A DNA stretch of 64,000 bases from CAG-238 sp934277695 (GTDB lineage Bacteria; Bacillota; Clostridia; Peptostreptococcales; Anaerovoracaceae), in assembly GCA_934277695.1 (NCBI GenBank), contig CAKQVG010000001.1:434001-498000 (forward strand), given 5' to 3'. Positions within the stretch are counted from its first letter, which is position 1; every line of letters begins with the position of its first letter. A program made the position numbers and the translations under genes. Under the pieces are notes generated by a model, which did not search any database, was not told where the DNA came from, and worked only from the letters and a program-made list of their open reading frames with translations. Below, piece after piece: positions 7,832 through 16,357 of the stretch.

Positions 7832-8821
7832 TCAGGATTTGACTGCATGACTGTCCCCGGTCTTGTAGTCAATCACAATGCCCGGCTGTGAATTATACGC
7901 AAAAATGTTAAACGAAATCCCGTCATCTTCCAGCGACTGCGCTTCCATCTGCACACCGCTGCAAACTAAATTATCTCCTTTAAATATCGGTGTAACCCTG
8001 TAAAGCACATGGTTTCCGGTTTCTTTAATATACTCCGCCACCTCGTTCTCAAAAGGCAGCATTCCCGTGACATTCAGATAACGCGTCCCTGTAATCAGAT
8101 TTTGCTTGTTCGCGTTCTGCCCCGTGAGCTGATAGCCGATTAAGTGGCAGCGATTGTACAGATATTTGTCGGAAATCAAATCATCATACCGTACGGTGTG
8201 CCAGCCTGATGGCTTAATCATCCCGATACTGCCGCGTGTTTCCGTCGGCATCATGCTTTTATCTATGCAGGCATACGCAATCCCACATCTTTCGAGCTTA
8301 TCCAGCGCCGCATACTCTTCAAAACCCCTTCTCTTCCTTTCGTAGTTCGAAAAGGCAGGCTTCCCACCGTTGACCTGCGTATAGGCACTGTCTTCTTTCT
8401 GCTTTGGGATTTTTGTGAGCGAAACCGTCGTCTTAATCTTTCCGGATTTGCTCGTGCTCTGCGCTGCCCCGTTTGTCGCAGGTTTTACTTTATAATAGTA
8501 AATTTTGTTCTGTCTTATTTTCGCATCGCTGTAGCTCGTGCCGTTTATCGACGCAATTTTCTTGTAAGTGCCTGTTGCTTTGTCTGCTCGATAGACCTCA
8601 TATTTTTTTACATTTTCAAGTTTCTTCCACTTTATATTCAGCGACTCGTACTTAACTTGCTTCACGCTGATAATGCTTGTCGTTGTTTTAGAGCTGCTCT
8701 GTGCCGATGCGTAAGCCACATGACCCGGGTCACCGCCACCTTCCACGGTGCCGCAGCCGGATGTCAAAATGCAAAATGCCGCCACCAGTGCAATAAGCTT
8801 CCTGCATAACTTTTTCTTCAC
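7832..8821 (-). CDS. Secreted DNA/RNA non-specific endonuclease lipoprotein
   Basis: A 329-residue protein with a lipoprotein signal (lipobox LTSGC, Cys23), a fibronectin type III-like domain (about residues 50-130, with KWKKLENVKKYEVYRA and YYYKVKPAT) and a C-terminal DNA/RNA non-specific nuclease domain (about 150-320). The nuclease core shows LYNRCHLIGYQLTG followed by NLITGTRYLN, the His-Asn metal-dependent site of the EndA/NucA-like family; the usual DRGH reads NRCH here, as in streptococcal-type members. The start is GTG, supported by a GGGGGG Shine-Dalgarno. Anchored outside the cell, it probably degrades environmental nucleic acid, which would fit with the nucleoside uptake genes downstream. 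Confidence 0.9.
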   Translation of the reverse strand: MKKKLCRKLIALVAAFCILTSGCGTVEGGGDPGHVAYASAQSSSKTTTSIISVKQVKYESLNIKWKKLENVKKYEVYRADKATGTYKKIASINGTSYSDAKIRQNKIYYYKVKPATNGAAQSTSKSGKIKTTVSLTKIPKQKEDSAYTQVNGGKPAFSNYERKRRGFEEYAALDKLERCGIAYACIDKSMMPTETRGSIGMIKPSGWHTVRYDDLISDKYLYNRCHLIGYQLTGQNANKQNLITGTRYLNVTGMLPFENEVAEYIKETGNHVLYRVTPIFKGDNLVCSGVQMEAQSLEDDGISFNIFAYNSQPGIVIDYKTGDSHAVKS

Positions 8822-8979
8822 TTCTTCGTCCCCCCTGTTGTCTTCAAAGTTTATCTTATGCTATCAGTTTAAAACAAATGCGGCTTGCAGGCAATTATTT
8901 TGACACGAATTTCGGCGAAATTTGTCGAAAAATGTCGTATTGGTTTGCACGATCGAATCTTTCTCAATGAACGCTCATG

Positions 8980-9010
8980 CCCTCACGGGTTCGAATCCCT
9001 TCTGTCTTCG
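8980..9010 (+). pseudogene. tRNA 3'-end fragment
   Basis: A plus-strand stretch contains a T-arm-like sequence (CGGGTTCGAATCCC) followed by a CTGTCTTCG acceptor-like end. No D-arm or anticodon arm precedes it. It shares GGGTTCGAATCCCTTC with the adjacent minus-strand tRNA-Leu, from which it is separated by a perfect terminator hairpin. It looks like a leftover tRNA 3' end, such as an integration scar, or an inverted partial copy. Confidence 0.5.
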
Positions 9011-9014
9011 TATG

Positions 9015-9052
9015 AAAACAAAAAGACATCCACATGGATGTCTTTTTGTTTT
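9015..9052. terminator. Bidirectional terminator next to tRNA-Leu
   Basis: A perfect 17-bp stem with a 4-base loop (arms 9015-9031 and 9036-9052) has A-rich and T-rich flanks on both strands, so it can terminate in either direction. On the minus strand it follows the tRNA directly. Confidence 0.9.
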
Positions 9053-9134
9053 GGTGCGGTCGAAGGGATTCGAACCCCCATGGTTTCCCACACGGACCTG
9101 AACCGTGCGCGTCTGCCAATTCCGCCACGACCGC
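9052..9134 (-). tRNA. tRNA-Leu (CAG)
   Basis: The minus strand gives a full tRNA: acceptor stem GCGGTCG / CGACCGC, a D-arm beginning TGGCGGAATTGGCAGACGC, anticodon stem CACGG / CCGTG with loop TTCAGGT (anticodon CAG), a long variable arm typical of leucine tRNAs (TGGGAAACCATG), T-loop TTCGAAT, discriminator A and encoded CCA. Confidence 0.97.
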
Positions 9135-9185
9135 GAATCGGATGTTCGGAAAGCGTCAAGCATTTCCGCCTATCGAACATTCAAT

Positions 9186-9214
9186 ATTATACAACATCTT
9201 CTGCATAATTGCAA
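9186..9214 (-). promoter_or_regulatory. tRNA-Leu promoter
   Basis: On the minus strand -35 TTGCAA and a perfect -10 TATAAT are separated by 17 bp, about 50 bp upstream of the tRNA. The leader between them and the tRNA can fold, with ATGTTCG pairing to CGAACAT around an inner GGAAA / TTTCC stem. Confidence 0.75.
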
Positions 9215-9284
9215 CGAAAAGATTCGCAAAATGCCGGCAAAATAGCAGAAAATGCACCAAGGAGTTTCACAAAGCCATCCGGTA

Positions 9285-10424
9285 TCACTCCGATATGGTG
9301 ATTCCCTTCCTTCTAAGTCTGCTGTACACGCTCCGTCTGACGAGTGCATATATAACAGAAAACAGCGGTATGAACAGGATGATTCCGAACACGCCGGACA
9401 CCTTTCCGCCCACAACAACCGCAAGCAGTGTCCACAGTGCCGGAAGTCCCACAGAGCTTCCCACTACTTTCGGATATACGATGTGTCCTTCAATCTGCTG
9501 TATAATGAAGAAGATGACAATGAACCAAAACGCCTGCTTGATGTTCACAACCGCAAGCAGAAGAGCCCCGAAAACAAGACCGATAAACGCTCCCACAAAC
9601 GGAATCAGCGACATGCATCCGATAACGACTGAAATCGTGCCGGCGTAAGGGAATCCCCCAACAAAAAGCGTTACGAAAAACATCAATCCCAAAATAACCG
9701 CTTCAAGGCATTGCCCCGACAAGAAGTTCGAGAACGTCTTATAGGAAAGGCTCGCGATATCGCATGCTTCATCTGCCCACGGCTTCTTCAAATAAGCATA
9801 GGCAAGCTGCTTTGCCTGTTTGCCGAGTTTTTTCTTGTTGAGCAGAATGTAAATCGCAAAAATCAACCCAAACAGGATATTTGCAACCACACCGAATACG
9901 CTGTTTGCTGCCTGTCCTGCGGTGGAAAGAATTTCCCCGCTGTGTTCTTTAAGGCTTGTAAGCATGCTGTCCCAGTCCAGCTTATCCATCCAGCTGCTGA
10001 CATAGCTCATATCGAATCCGTAACCCTCCGCAATCGCAATCCAGGACTGATAATTGTCCTTGACGATTTCGGCAATCTTTTTGCCCGAGTCAACCAGATT
10101 CGGGAAAATAACGTTTCCGATAAAAGTGGCACAAAGGACGAAAAGGATGAGCGTCACAATCAGGCTTACCGCGGTTTTGGCGCGTCTCAGCGGCTTGCAG
10201 TGATATTTGTCATCCAGCCAGTCGATCTTGCGCTCGAAAAAATTCATCGGCACATTCAATATAAATGCTATTATTCCCCCTGCAATCAGCGGCATAACCA
10301 ACCCTATCAGCGTCCCTGCCGCACTTGCTACCGTCTTTATGTTCAATAGCGCAACAAGCAGGGTCACTCCCAATACAATTAAAATAATGTTCTCTTTAAA
10401 TTTATTCTCCGGTTTGTTGTCCAT
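9285..10424 (-). CDS. AI-2E family transporter (YtvI/PerM-like membrane protein)
   Basis: A 379-residue polytopic membrane protein of the AI-2E transporter family, with about eight transmembrane helices. A hydrophobic pair near residues 15-60, a long extracytoplasmic stretch (about 110-195, SWIAIAEGYGFDMSY region) and a C-terminal bundle that includes MSLIPFVGAFIGLVFGALL and VVGSSVGLPALWTLLAV, the most conserved part of the family. ATG 10424 is taken over the upstream in-frame ATG because AGAGGAT precedes it. Family members include quorum-signal exporters, Na+/H+ antiporters and sporulation proteins (YtvI), so the substrate is not known. It follows the GH18 gene after 59 bp. Confidence 0.88.
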   Translation of the reverse strand: MDNKPENKFKENIILIVLGVTLLVALLNIKTVASAAGTLIGLVMPLIAGGIIAFILNVPMNFFERKIDWLDDKYHCKPLRRAKTAVSLIVTLILFVLCATFIGNVIFPNLVDSGKKIAEIVKDNYQSWIAIAEGYGFDMSYVSSWMDKLDWDSMLTSLKEHSGEILSTAGQAANSVFGVVANILFGLIFAIYILLNKKKLGKQAKQLAYAYLKKPWADEACDIASLSYKTFSNFLSGQCLEAVILGLMFFVTLFVGGFPYAGTISVVIGCMSLIPFVGAFIGLVFGALLLAVVNIKQAFWFIVIFFIIQQIEGHIVYPKVVGSSVGLPALWTLLAVVVGGKVSGVFGIILFIPLFSVIYALVRRSVYSRLRRKGITISE

Positions 10425-10483
10425 AATTATCCTCTGTAATCTCATTTTTTTCTATTCTACCCTCATTTGGCAGCTTTGTAAAG

Positions 10484-11422
10484 TCAAATCCCACCGTAAA
10501 AGATGTGCATAATGTTCCAAATGCTTATACCGGCAAGGCCGTATTCCTCAACCAAAGCAAGTCTTGCCCGCCAGCTTCTTTCATCTTCGAACCATACGAT
10601 GTGTTCGCTTCCGTCCGGGGACGTATAGGTAAAAAACGGTGCCTGCGCCTCTTCATCGTATTGAACGTCCACACCGTAATATTCCGCCCGGGCGAGTGCC
10701 TGATAGTTTGTAAGTTTTTCCGCCTTAGACTCGCCTTGCACGAACGGAAGCCTCCAGTCGTACCCGTAATTACTCATTCCCATGAGGATTTTTTCCGGTG
10801 GAATTTGCGTAACCCCGTAATCAAGCACTCTGCGTACGCTGTTAATCGGCGATACAGGAAGCGGGGGTCCGTAGGTATAACCCCATTCGTATGTCATGAG
10901 CAGGCAGTAGTCGGCGGTCTGCCCCATGCCCACATAATCGTGTCCTTGATACAATAACCCGGGCTGATCCGTGCTGACCTTCGGTGCAAGTGCGACCGTT
11001 GTCAAATAACCCTGAGGGCGAAGTCTTCCTCTTGTGCGACCTACAAGTTCCACATAGTCATCCGCATAATCGGCCGCGAGATATTCAAAATCAAAATCAA
11101 CACCGCCCATATTTTTGTTTTTGATATTTGCTTCAATATTATCTATGAGGTTTTGCTGTGCGTCCGGATTTTCAAAGACGCGAATTGCTATGTTGTCGTT
11201 AAAATTTCCATCCGCATCCAAAGGCGTCAAAACCATCATTGGTCTTACACCTGCCTCGGTTGCGGGTATTATCAGGTTTGCATCCTCGAGATTAATCAAG
11301 TTCCCGTCCTCTGTAAACCCATAACTGAAAGCAGCCACCCACGAAAGTCTGGGCAGCCACCATTCTAAAGTCTCCTTTGAAATTGACGGATACGCATACC
11401 CGTTTACAATGTATTCAGCCAT
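10484..11422 (-). CDS. GH18 family glycosidase, SleL/YaaH-like
   Basis: A 312-residue protein consisting of just the GH18 TIM barrel. The catalytic signature DxxDxDxE appears as GGVDFDFEYL near residue 107, with the acid Glu last. The substrate-cleft motif LLMTYEWGYTYGPPLP near 180 matches the cortical N-acetylglucosaminidases SleL/YaaH, which trim spore peptidoglycan during germination. Those usually carry N-terminal LysM repeats; none are present here, and there is no signal peptide, so targeting would have to occur as in spore-assembled proteins. It follows the GT51 transglycosylase gene after 56 bp, so the two may be co-transcribed in cell-wall work. The spore role is inferred. Confidence 0.85.
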   Translation of the reverse strand: MAEYIVNGYAYPSISKETLEWWLPRLSWVAAFSYGFTEDGNLINLEDANLIIPATEAGVRPMMVLTPLDADGNFNDNIAIRVFENPDAQQNLIDNIEANIKNKNMGGVDFDFEYLAADYADDYVELVGRTRGRLRPQGYLTTVALAPKVSTDQPGLLYQGHDYVGMGQTADYCLLMTYEWGYTYGPPLPVSPINSVRRVLDYGVTQIPPEKILMGMSNYGYDWRLPFVQGESKAEKLTNYQALARAEYYGVDVQYDEEAQAPFFTYTSPDGSEHIVWFEDERSWRARLALVEEYGLAGISIWNIMHIFYGGI

Positions 11423-11478
11423 TTCCCGACCTCCCTGACATATTCTATGCCGAAAGTCCGGGCTGCATGACGGCTTTT

Positions 11479-12162
11479 CTACTGAAGCTCCCCTTCTTCA
11501 ATATATCCGTTCTCCACCATGCATTCCAGAACCTGCTGCCTTCTCTCTTCGGCAAGTTTTGGGTTTACATCGGGCGAATATACCGACGGAGCGTTTGGAA
11601 CGCCTGCGAGCATCGTGCATTCATAATCATTCAAGTCTGCCGGATCTTTTCCGTAATATCCATGTGCTGCGTCGTACACGGTATAGTATCCGGAGCCGAA
11701 GTAGATGGAATTTATATAAAGTTCAAAAATCGTTTCCTTGTCACAGAGATTCTCGATATCGTTTGATACGAACACCTCGGCTACCTTGCGCGTAAACTTC
11801 TTTTCCTGCGAAAAGTACATGTTCTTGGCGAGCTGCTGCGTGATCGTACTTCCCCCCTCGATAAGGCTTCCTGCCTCAATGTTATGCCACATAGCCCTTC
11901 CGGTCGCCAGAATATCAAATCCGTGGTGTTTGAAAAAACGGCGGTCCTCCGCTGCAATAACCGCATCTATGTACCGCTGCGGAAGCTGATCAAACTTCGT
12001 GTAGTGTTCCTTTTCTTGTATCTGTGCGATTTTATCGCTGACCGGCACCTTGCCGACCGCGTCTTTGTATATTTCATATCCGCTTACTGCCACCGCCCCT
12101 CCGGTGACAGCCGCAAGCATCAGTATCAGCAGTATGATTCTTCGTACGACTTTTTTCAGCAT
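11479..12162 (-). CDS. Monofunctional peptidoglycan glycosyltransferase (GT51)
   Basis: A 227-residue membrane-anchored transglycosylase that polymerises lipid II into glycan strands. An N-terminal helix (about residues 8-28) anchors it; the catalytic domain shows both GT51 hallmarks, AAEDRRFFKHHG (catalytic Glu) and GGSTITQQLAKN, plus the later ELYINSIYFGSGYYTVYDAA. No penicillin-binding transpeptidase domain follows, so this is the MtgA-like single-domain form or a short class A relative. The ATG has a GGGGGAGATG-type Shine-Dalgarno. It lies upstream of the GH18 gene on the same strand. Confidence 0.93.
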   Translation of the reverse strand: MLKKVVRRIILLILMLAAVTGGAVAVSGYEIYKDAVGKVPVSDKIAQIQEKEHYTKFDQLPQRYIDAVIAAEDRRFFKHHGFDILATGRAMWHNIEAGSLIEGGSTITQQLAKNMYFSQEKKFTRKVAEVFVSNDIENLCDKETIFELYINSIYFGSGYYTVYDAAHGYYGKDPADLNDYECTMLAGVPNAPSVYSPDVNPKLAEERRQQVLECMVENGYIEEGELQ

Positions 12163-12223
12163 CTCATCTCCCCCTTTTCTTTATTGTAACACATCTTCTC
12201 TCATCTCAAAACAGTTCTTTCCT

Positions 12224-12265
12224 TACAAAAACAGCCCGCTCCTTACATTTTCGTAAGTTTCGGGC
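12224..12265 (-). terminator. Terminator after lysO
   Basis: On the minus strand a two-part stem (GCCCG...CGGGC outer, CTTAC...GTAAG inner) is followed by TGTTTTTGT, 14 bases past the lysO stop. It separates lysO from the GT51 gene. Confidence 0.7.
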
Positions 12266-12278
12266 ATCTAGTGCATCC

Positions 12279-13238
12279 TTATCCAAACAATGAAACCCCG
12301 ATTGGGAGAAGAAACGGTACCGCGAGGGTTGTAATGGTTCCACTTATCAGGGCAACAAGCCCAAGCTCCGGGCCGACTGCCTTGCTTACGGGAATCAGCA
12401 TGGTGTCCATGCATCCGCCCGCTCCCGATGCGATTGCACTGCCTTTGCTTATCTTCATGAGGAGCGGCAAAAGTGCAACTGTGAACACATCCCGTGAGAC
12501 ATTCACAATAAAGCCGTAAACGCCGGCCTCAATGCCGTAGGCTTCGGTCAGGAATGCCCCGGTCAGGCTGTAGTATCCCATTCCGCTTGCCGAAAGAACC
12601 GACCACTTCAGCGGTACATGGAGAAGCATTCCTCCTATAAATCCGCCGAGAATACAGCCGATAAAAATCGAAAGCGGCAGGAACAGAATCCTAAGCCCCA
12701 GCTTCTTTATGTACACGAACACGCTCTTATTCGATGCGAGCATAACACCCGCCCCTGTATAAAGGAAAATCAGCGAAACCGTAAGTGCGGTGTCAAGCCA
12801 GGCATTCTCGCCCTTCGGCACCAAGTAATACCCTGCCAAAATGCCCGCCGCTATAAATGCCGGCATGGTAATAAGCAGGGTAGGAAACCCTCCTTTTTCC
12901 TCGGAGGCTGCCTCTTCAAGGACACCCTCCGAATTCTTTTCCGCCAGGAGCTGCAGCCTGATTTTCTCAAGCGGCATAACCGTCTTCTCGCAAAGTACGG
13001 TTAAACCCACACTGCACCAAATTGCGGCAAGCGAAACAAGGAGGCATTTAACACCAATGCTTCCCAAATTTTTCATAACCGTATCGGACAGCCCAATGTT
13101 AAGGCCTATTACCGCCATGAGCACAAAAAGTGCGACATTCATCAAAATGTCGGAGACTTTAAGTGCCTTGTCAGGCAATCCTTTCCAGTTTATCACCGCA
13201 CCGAGCGTGATGCATATAAAAGGGATATATAAAAACAT
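12279..13238 (-). CDS. lysO: Lysine exporter LysO family protein
   Basis: A 319-residue membrane protein of the LysO (DUF340/YbjE) family, which exports lysine and confers thialysine resistance in E. coli. The N-terminal part (about 100 residues, with ALFVLMAVIGLNIG) and the C-terminal part (SASGMGYYSLTGAFLTE, then FIVNVSRDVFTVALLPLL) match the two conserved halves of the family. A hydrophilic Glu-rich loop (about 98-120) joins them. It begins three bases after the stop of the phosphoribosyltransferase gene, so the pair is one transcription unit. A link between purine salvage and lysine export is not obvious and may be only shared expression. Confidence 0.85.
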   Translation of the reverse strand: MFLYIPFICITLGAVINWKGLPDKALKVSDILMNVALFVLMAVIGLNIGLSDTVMKNLGSIGVKCLLVSLAAIWCSVGLTVLCEKTVMPLEKIRLQLLAEKNSEGVLEEAASEEKGGFPTLLITMPAFIAAGILAGYYLVPKGENAWLDTALTVSLIFLYTGAGVMLASNKSVFVYIKKLGLRILFLPLSIFIGCILGGFIGGMLLHVPLKWSVLSASGMGYYSLTGAFLTEAYGIEAGVYGFIVNVSRDVFTVALLPLLMKISKGSAIASGAGGCMDTMLIPVSKAVGPELGLVALISGTITTLAVPFLLPIGVSLFG

Positions 13239-13241
13239 TTT

Positions 13242-13796
13242 TTATTCCTTAACTGTTCCGTCTGCATTAAATACAGGAAGTTTTTCGAGGAAAATAATAT
13301 CGTCTCTGTCAGCCGCCGCGCCTTCTGCGAGAACTGCCATCTTGCCGATAATGTTTCCTCCGGCTCTTTCAACCAGATTCTCGATGGACTTCAGGGATTC
13401 GCCCGTGCTGATTACATCGTCCACGATAAGAACCCTTCTTCCCTTGATTAAGTCGATTTCCTTCTGACCGATGCAAAGCGTCTGAATGTGATCGGTTGTG
13501 ATAGAATCAACTTCCGTTGTGATGATGTTGTTCATATAAATCTTCGGGCCTTTGCGTGCAACCACATAATCGTTAACTCCCGCCTGTCTTGCCATTTCGT
13601 GAATGAGCGGAATGCTCTTTGCTTCTGCGGTCACCAAAATATCAAATTCCGGAGCTTTCTTGAGAAGTTCACCGGCTGCCGCAACTGTGATTTCAACATC
13701 GCTGAACATAATGAATGCTCCGATATATAAGTCATCGGTTACTTTGAACAAAGGCAGCTGCCTTTTGTGTCCTGCTATCGTCATTTCGTAAAACAT
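13242..13796 (-). CDS. Type I phosphoribosyltransferase (adenine PRT-like)
   Basis: A 184-residue purine-type phosphoribosyltransferase, which joins a base to PRPP. The PRPP-binding loop is VLIVDDVISTGES near residue 117, two acidic residues followed by the Thr/Ser-Gly loop. The N-terminal core ILVTAEAKSIPLIHEMA and YVVARKGPKIYM match the APRT-like subgroup rather than HGPRT. The start at 13796 follows AAAGGAAG; an upstream extension in frame is promoter sequence. A strong promoter sits just upstream and the gene is followed by lysO after three bases. The exact base (adenine or other) is inferred. Confidence 0.82.
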   Translation of the reverse strand: MFYEMTIAGHKRQLPLFKVTDDLYIGAFIMFSDVEITVAAAGELLKKAPEFDILVTAEAKSIPLIHEMARQAGVNDYVVARKGPKIYMNNIITTEVDSITTDHIQTLCIGQKEIDLIKGRRVLIVDDVISTGESLKSIENLVERAGGNIIGKMAVLAEGAAADRDDIIFLEKLPVFNADGTVKE

Positions 13797-13829
13797 ATGC
13801 GTCTTCCTTTCTATGTCTGTTCTCTTCTT

Positions 13830-13858
13830 ATTATACACTTTCCGAAAAAGGATTTCAA
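13830..13858 (-). promoter_or_regulatory. Promoter of the PRT-lysO unit
   Basis: Minus strand: -35 TTGAAA, 17-bp spacer, perfect -10 TATAAT, 34 bases upstream of the PRT start. It begins a new transcription unit just after the terminator of the NCS2 permease gene. Confidence 0.8.
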
Positions 13859-13887
13859 CAAGAAACAAGCGCCCCGGAAAGGGACGC
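13859..13887 (-). terminator. Terminator of the nucleoside/purine uptake operon
   Basis: Minus strand: 7-bp stem GCGTCCC / GGGGCGC (one G-T wobble), loop TTTCC, then TTGTTTCTTG, 40 bases past the NCS2 permease stop. Confidence 0.7.
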
Positions 13888-13926
13888 TCGCTTCGTTTGG
13901 TAATATATTTTTTTCAAAGAGAATTT

Positions 13927-15333
13927 CTACATCGTGATGAAGATGAACTTCATGCAGAATAACAATCCGATAATTGCAACCATGATGTCATTCTTCTTAA
14001 ATTCACCTGTGAAAACAGCGATTAAAGTATAAGCGATGGAGCCGATACCGATACCGTTTGCGATGGAGTATGTAAGCGGCATCATAATCAATGTAAGGAA
14101 TGCCGGTGCTGCTGACTTTAAATCTGACATTTCGACCTTCTTGAAGTTTCCGAGCATGAGAACGCCTACATAAATGAGTGCAGGAGCTGTTGCACATGCA
14201 GGAACGATGCTTGCAAGCGGTGTCAGGAAAAGACATACGAAGAAGCAGCATGCAACAACGAGGGATGTCAGACCGGTTCTTCCCCCTGCAGCAACGCCGG
14301 ATGCGGATTCAACGAATGTCGTACAAGTGGATGTTCCGAGAACTGCACCTGTAACGGTTGCGATGGAGTCGCATGCCATGCACTGGTCAAGGTTGATTGG
14401 GTCGCCGTTTTCGTCCATGAGGTCAGCCTGGGAAGCTGTTCCGTATAAGGTTCCGATTGTGTCGAACATATCAACAAGGCAGAAAGTGATGATGTACATG
14501 ATAGCACTGAAAACTCCGCCTACGAACTGCGGGCTGAATGCGTGTTCCCATGAGGAAGCTTTGAATACTCCCACAACACCAATCTCAGTAAAGTCTTTGA
14601 ACGACTGTCCGATCTGCGTGATGTCAAAGGAAGGAGTCGTACCGCTTACAAGGTAGTAAAGAATTGCCGTTGCAATAATTCCAAGAAGGACGTTTCCCTT
14701 TACATTCAGCTTTCCGAGAATAACAATAATCAGGAAGCCAAGAAGGGCAAGAAGTGCAGGAAGGACGGACATGATTCCGCCTTCTCCGTTGATTGCACCG
14801 TGAATGTCAACGAACTGTGTTAAAGTGTACTGATTTGCCTGAATGATTCCTACATTCTGGAATCCGATAAACGTAATGAAAAGTCCGATGCCTGCAGGAA
14901 TCGCTTTTTTGAGGCATTCCGGCATTGCCTTTGCGATATACTGTCTTGCGCCTGTAACGGAAAGGAGCAAGAATATGATACCGGAAAGCAGGATGATAAC
15001 AAGACCTGCCTGATAGCCTTGCACGCAGTCGCCGCCGGAAATCACCTGCGGAAGAACGAAGCTTACGAAGAAGAAGGAGTTCAGTCCCATTCCGCAAGCC
15101 TGTGCAAAAGGCATTTTCGCATACAGTGACATGAGCAGTGTGCCGATTGTTGCAACCAATATGGATGCTACATATACCGCGTTCCATATATTTCCCAAAC
15201 CTTCCGTGAAACCGGTTACCTGGTTAGGATTAACAAAGATAATGTAAGCCATTGCGAAGAATGTTGTGAGTCCGGCGATAATTTCAGTTTTTACTGTTGA
15301 ACCGTGCTCTGTGATTTTGAAAAATTTGTCCAT
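13927..15333 (-). CDS. NCS2 family purine permease (AzgA-type)
   Basis: A 468-residue polytopic transporter of the AzgA branch of NCS2, which takes up guanine, hypoxanthine or adenine by proton symport. The opening segment FFKITEHGSTVKTEIIAGLT and the first helix FFAMAYIIFVNP are near-invariant in this branch; the substrate loop GTSTCTTFVESASGVAAGGR near 330 is also typical. It is the last gene of the BMP-type nucleoside ABC transporter operon (37-bp gap after the second permease) and is followed by a terminator. It widens the operon from nucleosides to free bases. Confidence 0.92.
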   Translation of the reverse strand: MDKFFKITEHGSTVKTEIIAGLTTFFAMAYIIFVNPNQVTGFTEGLGNIWNAVYVASILVATIGTLLMSLYAKMPFAQACGMGLNSFFFVSFVLPQVISGGDCVQGYQAGLVIILLSGIIFLLLSVTGARQYIAKAMPECLKKAIPAGIGLFITFIGFQNVGIIQANQYTLTQFVDIHGAINGEGGIMSVLPALLALLGFLIIVILGKLNVKGNVLLGIIATAILYYLVSGTTPSFDITQIGQSFKDFTEIGVVGVFKASSWEHAFSPQFVGGVFSAIMYIITFCLVDMFDTIGTLYGTASQADLMDENGDPINLDQCMACDSIATVTGAVLGTSTCTTFVESASGVAAGGRTGLTSLVVACCFFVCLFLTPLASIVPACATAPALIYVGVLMLGNFKKVEMSDLKSAAPAFLTLIMMPLTYSIANGIGIGSIAYTLIAVFTGEFKKNDIMVAIIGLLFCMKFIFITM

Positions 15334-15370
15334 TGTGCTTTTCCTCTCTCTTTTGTTTGTTTATTTGAAA

Positions 15371-16357
15371 CTACCGCTCTTCACGGAAGTAATTCAGTCC
15401 AAGATTCTGCGGAGGCTGGTCCTCTCGCCTCTGTCTCATCGATACGATTACAAGAACAATTGCCGTTACAATATACGGTACAACCTTGTAAATCTGCGTA
15501 GGCAGGAACGGAATCGGAAGTCTGAGATAAAGGATCAGAAGTCCTCCGAAGAGAACGGAACCCCAAAGTGCGTTCATAGGTTTCCAGAGGCAGAAGATTA
15601 CGAGTGCTACCGCAACCCAGCCCTCTCCGGAAAGTCCGGTATGGTTCCAGACGCTTCCGGCGATTGTCATCGTATATACCATTCCGCCGACTGCGGATAT
15701 CCCGCCGCCGATTGTGGTGGCAAGGTATCTGTATTTTGTAACATTGATTCCCGCAGCATCGGCCGTTGCCGGTGATTCGCCCACCGCACAAAGGCTCAGC
15801 CCTGACCTCGTTTTGCTCATGAAATACGCCATTGCGATTGCAATCGCAAATCCAAGATATACAAAGAAATTATAGCTGAACAGGATTGGTCCGATAACCG
15901 GAATCTTCTGTAAAAACTCCGGAAGTATCGGGTTTGCAAATGCATCCTTGAGTGCATTGCTTACGGTAACATTGCCGCCGACTTTGATTCTCATCAGTTC
16001 GCCTACGAACTGTCCGACGCCGGTTCCGAAAATCGTAAGTGCAAGGCCGGTTACATTTTGATTTGCTCTCAATGTAATCGTCAAGAAGCTGAAAATCAGG
16101 GAGCCTATAACTCCGGCTGCAAACGATGTAAGCAGTGCAATGATCACAGCAACAGAACCGATTGCATTGTCACCTGCAGCATGTCCGTACAGGAACGCAC
16201 CGCAAAGGCCGAACGCTCCGCCCATGAACATGAGGCCTTCCACTCCGAGGTTGAGGTTTCCGGATTTTTCCGTCAGGATTTCTCCGGATGTACCGAACAG
16301 CAGCGGTGTGCCGTTCAAAACAGCTGCTCTTATCAAGCCGATAATATTAAAGTCCAT
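15371..16357 (-). CDS. Nucleoside ABC transporter permease (NupQ-like)
   Basis: A 328-residue inner-membrane permease of the branched-chain/monosaccharide permease superfamily, in the group that partners with BMP-type nucleoside binding proteins (NupQ/YufQ). It has about eight to nine helices; the conserved EILTEKSGNLNLGVEGLMFM near residue 25 marks the group. ATG 16357 is chosen because AGGAGGTG lies five bases upstream; a GTG two codons earlier is less likely. Its start overlaps the stop of the preceding permease by one base, so the two are translationally coupled. Confidence 0.92.
   Translation of the reverse strand: MDFNIIGLIRAAVLNGTPLLFGTSGEILTEKSGNLNLGVEGLMFMGGAFGLCGAFLYGHAAGDNAIGSVAVIIALLTSFAAGVIGSLIFSFLTITLRANQNVTGLALTIFGTGVGQFVGELMRIKVGGNVTVSNALKDAFANPILPEFLQKIPVIGPILFSYNFFVYLGFAIAIAMAYFMSKTRSGLSLCAVGESPATADAAGINVTKYRYLATTIGGGISAVGGMVYTMTIAGSVWNHTGLSGEGWVAVALVIFCLWKPMNALWGSVLFGGLLILYLRLPIPFLPTQIYKVVPYIVTAIVLVIVSMRQRREDQPPQNLGLNYFREER

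Noticed and set aside
13242..13796. Assignment of this phosphoribosyltransferase as PurR
   Set aside because: The chain has no N-terminal winged-helix DNA-binding domain and its PRPP loop is complete, so an enzyme is more likely.
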